A model generated the notes under the pieces. It was not told where the DNA came from. It was given only the letters and a program-made list of their open reading frames with translations, and ran no database searches. Positions 58,969 to 64,000 of a stretch of DNA of 64,000 bases are shown here, piece by piece. The stretch is taken from assembly GCF_002970915.1 (NCBI RefSeq), contig NZ_CP027190.1, positions 434,001-498,000 on the forward strand, given 5' to 3'. Every line of letters begins with the position of its first letter. Position 1 is the stretch's first letter. Source of the stretch: Lactobacillus sp. CBA3605. GTDB lineage: Bacteria > Bacillota > Bacilli > Lactobacillales > Lactobacillaceae. The translations under genes were made by a program, and so were the position numbers.

Positions 58969-60348
58969 TTATTTAGTGGTCGCAAGCCGTTCCTGCACAA
59001 CTTTGATGACATATAGTAAGACTAACCAAATCAAGGACGCAATAAGCGCAATTAACGTCTCAGTCTTCAGACAAAGTACCACCGCAATAAAGGCCAAGAA
59101 AATCAGAATGAAGTAATCTGAATATGGTGCCAATGGCATCTTAAATCGCTTTTTCGGTTGACGACCAGCCTGTTTGCGATAAGCCAAATGAGCGAGCACA
59201 ATCGCGCCCCAGATGAAAATAAAACACGTCGTTGAAATGCTGGCAATCAGTGAAAAGACCTTCCCTGGCATAAACAAATTCAATAAAACGGCAAAACCGA
59301 TAACTAACGTTGAAAACCGTAAGGCGTGTGTTGGCACCTGACGTGTTGATAAGCGCCCCATCTTTTTAGCAAACTTACCTTGACCACCATAGGTTAATGA
59401 AAATAGCATACGCCCGGTGCTGAATAACGCACTGTTACACGATGAGGCCGCCGCCGTTAACACGACAAAGTTAATAATCGCGGCCGCAGCGGTAATCCCA
59501 AGGTTCGTAAAAACTTGCACAAATGGACTATGCGCCGCTGAAAAGTACCGCCATGGATACATACACATTAAGAAGAATAATGACCCCACGTAAAATAAAA
59601 TAATTCGGAGGGGAATATTATCAATGGCCTTCGGAATAACTGTTTTAGGATCTTCAGTCTCTGAAGCAGTCATCCCTACCATTTCAATCCCAATAAAGCT
59701 AAAAAGGACCATTTGAAATGAGAGAATCAACCCTTTGAGTCCATGTGGCATAAAACCACCATAATTCACTAAATTGCCTAAACCAGCATGACCAACGGGC
59801 GTCTTCACCCGAAAAATGACCATGCCAATACCAACTGCAATCAGCGCCACAATTGCCGCAATCTTAATAATTGCGAACCAAAATTCGGTTTCCCCAAAAG
59901 CCGAAACGTTGACTGAGTTCAAACCTAGTAACAAAATCAGGATGACAAACCCTGGAATCCATTGTGGCAACTTTGGAAACCAGAATTGCATATATTCACC
60001 GACAGCGGTAATTTCAGCCATCGCAATTGTGACCCAGCAAACCCAATAGGTCCAACCAGCCACAAAACCAGTCCGATCACCTAGATATTGCTTAATAAAA
60101 TCAATGTAAGAATGGGTATTTAAATCAGACAATAGTAACTCACCTAAAGCCCGCATTAATAAGAAACACACCAGTCCCGTCACTAAATACGCAATTAAAA
60201 TCGACGGGCCAGCTAAGTGGATGGACTGACCAGCACCTAAGAACAGACCGGTCCCAATCGTGCCACCAATCGCAATTAACTGCACATGGCGGCTTTTTAA
60301 CCCGCGAGAAAGTTGCGTCTTCTCGGCAGGCTGTTGATTTTCTTTCAT
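58969..60348 (-). CDS. APC-family amino-acid permease
   Basis: Proton-coupled amino-acid transporter of the AAT subfamily (AroP, CycA, AnsP relatives). About 459 residues with twelve membrane segments. The signature is SRHVQLIAIGGTIGTGLFLGAG, followed by FLLMRALGELLL, NVSAFGETEFWFAIIKIAAI and EMVGMTASETEDPKTVIPKAI. The stretch after AFGE recalls D-alanine/glycine/D-serine carriers, but substrate cannot be fixed. The ATG at 60348 is 10 bp after AAGGGGAG. Confidence 0.92.
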   Translation of the reverse strand: MKENQQPAEKTQLSRGLKSRHVQLIAIGGTIGTGLFLGAGQSIHLAGPSILIAYLVTGLVCFLLMRALGELLLSDLNTHSYIDFIKQYLGDRTGFVAGWTYWVCWVTIAMAEITAVGEYMQFWFPKLPQWIPGFVILILLLGLNSVNVSAFGETEFWFAIIKIAAIVALIAVGIGMVIFRVKTPVGHAGLGNLVNYGGFMPHGLKGLILSFQMVLFSFIGIEMVGMTASETEDPKTVIPKAIDNIPLRIILFYVGSLFFLMCMYPWRYFSAAHSPFVQVFTNLGITAAAAIINFVVLTAAASSCNSALFSTGRMLFSLTYGGQGKFAKKMGRLSTRQVPTHALRFSTLVIGFAVLLNLFMPGKVFSLIASISTTCFIFIWGAIVLAHLAYRKQAGRQPKKRFKMPLAPYSDYFILIFLAFIAVVLCLKTETLIALIASLIWLVLLYVIKVVQERLATTK

Positions 60349-60373
60349 AATATCAGCACTCCCCTTAGCACTC

Positions 60374-60402
60374 ATTATACGGGTCATCAGAACCGCATTC
60401 AA
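60374..60402 (-). promoter_or_regulatory. promoter of the amino-acid permease
   Basis: TTGAAT (60397-60402), 17 bp, TATAAT (60374-60379) on the minus strand, only about 25 bp before the ATG. Confidence 0.82.
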
Positions 60403-60405
60403 AAG

Positions 60406-60627
60406 GGCACGCTCTAGTTTTTACCGCTATTGGTATAGTCCAGTGACGGTGATTAGCGCCAATGTACGTCGCCACGGGGTCGCTTGCGTTCGACCATTTC
60501 AGCATTAGCTATGGATTATCATTGAGTCAACTAACTAACCAATTAGCATGAACAACATGAAGTCAAAGCACATTAAGATGAATAAGTTTCAATTGAATAC
60601 AGCATGGCCTTAAAACGTGACCATGAA
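60406..60627. other. intergenic stretch without recognisable content
   Basis: Between the permease promoter and the ackA terminator I see no open frame with a ribosome site, no RNA gene and no strong hairpin. It may be upstream control DNA of the permease. Confidence 0.5.
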
Positions 60628-60664
60628 AAAACGCTGTAAAACCAATTTGGTTTTACAGCGTTAC
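60628..60664 (-). terminator. terminator of the comG-ytxK-ackA region
   Basis: AACGCTGTAAAACCAA pairs perfectly with TTGGTTTTACAGCGTT (60630-60662, no spacer loop beyond the turn), followed on the minus strand by TTTTTT. Confidence 0.92.
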
Positions 60665-60685
60665 GTCTAACTCACTAGTTATCAG

Positions 60686-61882
60686 CTAACCTTCAGGATG
60701 ACCAACACGTTCAACGTCACGCGCAATCATTAATTCTTCATCAGTTGGAATTAATACGACACGTACTTGAGCCTCATCAGCACTCAAGTCCCGTTCAACC
60801 CCACTAACCTGATTCTTAGTAGGATCAAGTTTAATGCCAAAATAGCTCAACTTATCAGCAATCCGTTGGCGCATCCGGGCATCACGTTCACCAATGCCAG
60901 CCGTGATTACGATTGCATCAACGCCTTGTAGTTCGGCAATATAACTACCAATATACTTGACGATGCGATTAACAAAGATATCAATGGCTAATTGGGCCAT
61001 CGGATCATAATCGCACCGTTCTTCTAATTCCTTCATATCGGCAGAACCCGCCAGCCCCAATAATCCTGACTGCGTATTCAAAATTTTCAACATCTCATCA
61101 GAATCAGTTAACTTGAGTTTTTTCATCAAATAAACCATCAACGATGGATCCAAGTCACCAGAACGGGTCGCCATCGTAATCCCCGCCAGTGGCGTAAAAC
61201 CCATTGACGTATCGATACTTTTGCCATTCTGAATCGCAGTGATGGAACTGCCCGCCCCTAAATGAACCGTGATTAACTTTAAAGCGGTCAACGGTCGGTT
61301 TAGCAAACGGGCGGCACGTTCAGCCACATAACGATGACTGGTGCCATGAGCCCCAAATTTACGGGCACCGAATTTTTCATAGTAGTCATAGGGTAGTGAA
61401 TATAAATAATTCACGGCCGGCATACTCGTATGAAATGACGTATCAAAAACCGCGACGGCTGGTACATTGGGTAATACCCGCTTAAAGGCCCGAATGCCAA
61501 CCGCATTAGCCGGATTATGCAACGGTGCGTATTCAGCTAAATCTTCAATCTGTTGTAAGACTTTAGCTGTAATCACAACAGAGTCTTTAAAGATTTCACC
61601 ACCCGCAACCACCCGATGGCCCACGCCCGTAATTTCATCGTAGTTTTCAATAATGTGTAACTTAATAAGCTCATCTAAGATGATATTAACAGCAGTGAGA
61701 TGGTTCGGTACCGTCTCATTTTCACGATATTTATGATCTAATCCATACCGAATATGAACTGGTGACTGTTTGAAGCCAATCCGTTCAATCGCCCCACTCG
61801 CAATCACCCGTTCTTGTGGCATTTCAAACAATTTAAACTTTAACGTCGAACTACCAGCATTAATTGCAATCGTTTTCCCCAT
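60686..61882 (-). CDS. ackA: acetate kinase
   Basis: Makes ATP and acetate from acetyl phosphate, the last step of the phosphoketolase route. The 398-residue ASKHA-fold protein has IAINAGSSTLKFKLF at the start, GVGHRVVAGGE, VFDTSFHTSMP, RKFGAHGTSHRYV, HLGAGSSITAIQNGKSIDTSMGFTPLAG and FVNRIVKYIGSYIA. ATG with TAGGAG. It follows ytxK by 12 bp, a pairing also found in Bacillus. Confidence 0.98.
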   Translation of the reverse strand: MGKTIAINAGSSTLKFKLFEMPQERVIASGAIERIGFKQSPVHIRYGLDHKYRENETVPNHLTAVNIILDELIKLHIIENYDEITGVGHRVVAGGEIFKDSVVITAKVLQQIEDLAEYAPLHNPANAVGIRAFKRVLPNVPAVAVFDTSFHTSMPAVNYLYSLPYDYYEKFGARKFGAHGTSHRYVAERAARLLNRPLTALKLITVHLGAGSSITAIQNGKSIDTSMGFTPLAGITMATRSGDLDPSLMVYLMKKLKLTDSDEMLKILNTQSGLLGLAGSADMKELEERCDYDPMAQLAIDIFVNRIVKYIGSYIAELQGVDAIVITAGIGERDARMRQRIADKLSYFGIKLDPTKNQVSGVERDLSADEAQVRVVLIPTDEELMIARDVERVGHPEG

Positions 61883-61894
61883 ACCGATTCACTC

Positions 61895-62914
61895 CTAGCG
61901 AATAATATTTTGACCAACCCAAGTATCAATTTGGGCAGTAAACGCCTCAAAAGCGGTTTTATCTTCAAAGGATGGAAATTCGCCTAATAAGACTTTACCA
62001 GCTTGCTGCGCTTGCCCGCCCCGTTTTTGTAAGACGACTATTGATTTACGTGACTTTTCATCCAAAAACAAATTAGCCGGTAAATTCAACAAGCCTTGCA
62101 AATAAGCCGCTGAACTCATCCATTTCAATAGGCCCTGGGCTTCTTGGGATTGGAAAATAGTTGTTGGCACTAAGAAAACGCCCCAACCGCCTGGTAATAA
62201 TTGTGACATGGCCTGTTCCATCAACAGATGATGGGTATATGAATGCCCATTAGTTGCTTTTGTTTCGAAATCTTTAACCCGTTCGTCTAATGGATAATAA
62301 CCGACCGGTAAATCACCAATCGCCACATTAGTCTTAGGCATCACTAATGGATCAATCCCATCTTGATGAAATAGCTCAACTTGTGACTGTTGTAATTCCA
62401 TGCTCATCGCTGCAATTGCCAATTGGTTATCGTCGTTATCAACCCCATAACCTTGAATAGGCGTTGACCGCGTTGGCTGTAGCTGATTAATCACCGTTGT
62501 CAACAAGTTACCGGTACCGACTGCAATATCTAAAATGGCTAATTGTTCATTCGACCCAACTAACTTAGCAATTAAATAGGCAGTCAATAACCCAATTGAA
62601 TCTGGCGTCATTTGATGATTCGGGTCTACCCGGTCATTATGAATCGCTTTTAATAATGCGAGTTGTAATGATCGGCGGATCGTCTCCGCATCATATTGGC
62701 TTAACGTTACCGTCTGATAGAGCTGTTCCAAAGTTGTCACCTGGGCAGCATCAGGCTTCCCATCTTCGACATGGACTGATTGACTTAATAAATTATCGCC
62801 GGTTTCAATCAACGCATCGACATAAGAGACTGATAGCTGTTGCATTAAAATTGTCACTGATTGATCTAAGACCTTAAAAAGCGTCTCAGTTGCTGTTTGT
62901 GCCAGAATACTCAC
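61895..62914 (-). CDS. ytxK: YtxK-like class I methyltransferase
   Basis: SAM-dependent methyltransferase related to N6-adenine DNA methylases, of unknown target. The 339 residues have a helical N-terminus, the SAM motif LAILDIAVGTGNLL near residue 160, and a block IGDLPVGYYP where DNA methylases carry NPPY/F. ACC-like HLLMEQAMSQLLPGGWGVFLVP follows. The start is unclear: GTG 62914 abuts GGAGAG, so ATT or CTG a few codons later may be used. It links comGG and ackA as in Bacillus. Confidence 0.88.
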   Translation of the reverse strand: MSILAQTATETLFKVLDQSVTILMQQLSVSYVDALIETGDNLLSQSVHVEDGKPDAAQVTTLEQLYQTVTLSQYDAETIRRSLQLALLKAIHNDRVDPNHQMTPDSIGLLTAYLIAKLVGSNEQLAILDIAVGTGNLLTTVINQLQPTRSTPIQGYGVDNDDNQLAIAAMSMELQQSQVELFHQDGIDPLVMPKTNVAIGDLPVGYYPLDERVKDFETKATNGHSYTHHLLMEQAMSQLLPGGWGVFLVPTTIFQSQEAQGLLKWMSSAAYLQGLLNLPANLFLDEKSRKSIVVLQKRGGQAQQAGKVLLGEFPSFEDKTAFEAFTAQIDTWVGQNIIR

Positions 62915-63003
62915 CTCTCCAAAAAACTTAAATACTCACTCATCTTACCGATTTTATGGGTTGAGTTCAAGCTGGAGCTTTGATGATGCGCTAAAAATAG
63001 CCG

Positions 63004-63201
63004 TTAATTAGTCGCAACCGAGTTTGATGTTTTAGTGATTGGACTAGGTTGCAACAGCAATGGTTCACGATACGCTTTAAGCATATACCGATAAATCGTT
63101 TGTCGCTGCACGTAACTGATATACCGATGACTTTCAAAGGCACCAAAAATCAATAAAAAGCTCATGACTGATAATAGCATCATGCCACGCCGTTTCTTCA
63201 T
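63004..63201 (-). CDS. comGG: ComGG-like competence protein
   Basis: A 65-residue protein with a basic start and one hydrophobic segment (MMLLSVMSFLLIFGAFES), in the comGG position of the competence pseudopilus operon. ComGG proteins diverge strongly, so the call is by position and topology. It is shorter than Bacillus ComGG (about 124). Its ATG overlaps the comGF stop by four bases. Confidence 0.7.
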   Translation of the reverse strand: MKKRRGMMLLSVMSFLLIFGAFESHRYISYVQRQTIYRYMLKAYREPLLLQPSPITKTSNSVATN

Positions 63202-63632
63202 GCTGGCACCTGTTTAGGTAACAATAACCGGGCCTTAAAGGTCTGTCCACGGTCGGTCACAATCGTCATTTGTTGATTAGCAGTGACGGCATACTTTTTA
63301 ACGTGTGCCATTAAATAAATATAGCCACTTTTTGTATGGACATCGACTAATTTAATTTGTCGCCCATCATACTTTAATAGATACGTTTTCTGGTCTGCAA
63401 ACAACTCAACCGTGCCACCTGGCGAAATTCGACCAACTTTAAAATGATGAGCTGGGTTTTCTAATTCATGTAACATCAGATACCACTCAATAGCAGGCAT
63501 GGTTTTCTTCCCGCGACTCATTAAATCACGCTGCCCTTGAAATAAAAATTGACCCACAATTAATAACACACTTAGCGCCAGCACGACTTCTATCAGGGTA
63601 AATCCAGCCCGCCTACGCATCCGCAACCGCAT
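63198..63632 (-). CDS. comGF: ComGF-like minor pseudopilin
   Basis: Minor component of the DNA-uptake pseudopilus. The 144 residues begin with a prepilin-type signal, RRRAGFTLIEVVLALSVLLIVGQFLFQ, where cleavage by ComC is expected before the phenylalanine. A soluble beta-rich domain follows, with GGTVELFADQKTYLLKYDGRQIKLVD. The start is ATG 63632 or ATG 63620; the first overlaps comGE by 20 bases. Confidence 0.85.
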   Translation of the reverse strand: MRLRMRRRAGFTLIEVVLALSVLLIVGQFLFQGQRDLMSRGKKTMPAIEWYLMLHELENPAHHFKVGRISPGGTVELFADQKTYLLKYDGRQIKLVDVHTKSGYIYLMAHVKKYAVTANQQMTIVTDRGQTFKARLLLPKQVPA

Positions 63633-63822
63633 TCAATTGTGGTAATCGTTGCTGTTCATACTGATAACGCGCTTGTTCAATCTGTTGAATCATTGCTTGA
63701 TCACGTCGTTGCATCATGACCTCCAGACCACCCCAAAAGCTGACCGCCATCGTTAATAGGCTTAATGCCACTAGCGTTTCAGCCATCACAAAACCCGGTC
63801 GTCGTTTAAGTAACATAGGCAA
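63613..63822 (-). CDS. comGE: ComGE-like minor pseudopilin
   Basis: A 69-residue prepilin-like protein: KRRPGFVMAETLVALSLLTMAVSF forms a type IV-type signal and N-terminal helix, with glutamate at the expected +5 region. A glutamine/arginine-rich helix follows. Identity rests on order between comGD and comGF. Starts TTG 63822 (GGAG at 9 bp) or ATG 63816; it overlaps the comGD end. Confidence 0.78.
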   Translation of the reverse strand: MPMLLKRRPGFVMAETLVALSLLTMAVSFWGGLEVMMQRRDQAMIQQIEQARYQYEQQRLPQLNAVADA

Positions 63823-64000
63823 TTCGATACGCTCCCCACCCCATAATTGACGTTAATTTAATTCGTACATTTGGTCTTAAACTTGACTGTAGATACACCG
63901 TCAATAAATTTGCATGACCATTTTTATTAATACTAATGAATTGCACAACACCAGCATGAAAAAGTGTCGCCGGCATTTTTACATCCGTTTGGGAAAAAGT
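63806..64000 (-). CDS. comGD: ComGD-like protein, C-terminal part
   Basis: The frame open at the right window edge codes the last 64 residues (from TFSQTDVKMPATLF to MGWGAYRIAYVT) of a protein in the comGD position. The visible part looks beta-rich, as pseudopilin heads do, with VVQFISINKNGHANLLTVYL. The N-terminal signal lies outside the window. It overlaps comGE by 17 bases. Confidence 0.75.
   Translation of the reverse strand, partial: TFSQTDVKMPATLFHAGVVQFISINKNGHANLLTVYLQSSLRPNVRIKLTSIMGWGAYRIAYVT

Overview
The window is chromosomal DNA from a low-to-mid GC Firmicute of the family Lactobacillaceae. The 16S V3-V4 region reads like the Lactiplantibacillus plantarum group as I remember it, while the V1 loop differs from L. 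plantarum, so a sister species in or near Lactiplantibacillus is my best guess (recollection, not a search). Gene order supports this: a lactobacillus-type dcw cluster ending in a T-box-controlled ileS, a gutFRMCBA-type sorbitol operon, a spxH-pepF-coiA-mecA-spxA stress and competence block, and a comG operon leading into ytxK-ackA. There is no phage or genomic island; the only mobile DNA is one IS200/IS605-type remnant.

Layout. 1-15.7 kb (minus strand): division and cell wall cluster mraZ, rsmH, ftsL, pbp2B, mraY, murD, murG, divIB, ftsA, ftsZ, sepF, ylmG, ylmH, divIVA, then ileS (C-terminus off the window). Three 10-bp-spaced repeats before mraZ look like the MraZ operator. 15.8-17.4 kb: DUF3397 and divergent corA plus a DUF4044 micro-protein. 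17.4-22.7 kb: sorbitol PTS operon (dehydrogenase, PRD regulator, GutM, EIIC, EIIBC, EIIA) with a cre site inside its promoter. 22.8-26.9 kb: ftsK/spoIIIE translocase, then an intact tnpB with a decayed tnpA and a recognisable right-end RNA region. 26.9-31.4 kb: trmL, an NAD(P)-binding oxidoreductase, brnQ, rlmA with a candidate small RNA behind it, and a zinc-independent rpsN preceded by a Zur-type box. 31.4-38 kb: membrane proteins, an orphan GutA-like protein, a lactonase, cutC, and the rluD-nadK-relQ operon. 38.1-44.9 kb: spxH, pepF, coiA, mecA, spxA, an MBL hydrolase and an HmoB-like protein.

44.9-52.3 kb (minus strand) is an rRNA operon with two strong promoters: 16S, 23S, 5S-Val-Lys, 5S-Val-Lys (a tandem repeat), then a second promoter and 17 more tRNAs, including a perfectly repeated Asp-fMet pair, closing with a terminator. 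52.3-64 kb: an unknown protein plus a CvfD-like S1 protein, ppiB, dedA, a TIGR01906-nagD-yutD-yunD chain, a phosphoesterase, an amino-acid permease, ackA, ytxK and the comGG-comGD end of the competence pilus operon.

The genes together serve growth and division (dcw, rRNA/tRNA, ftsK), stress proteolysis and competence control (spxH, spxA, mecA, coiA, comG), and carbon supply (sorbitol PTS, ackA). The least expected items are two GutA-family proteins that both lack the phosphorylated histidine, the tnpB kept without tnpA, a promoter-hairpin pair suggesting a ~110-nt RNA, the 5S-Val-Lys duplication, and a tRNA-Phe with an acceptor-stem mismatch. I see no clearly new multi-gene system.
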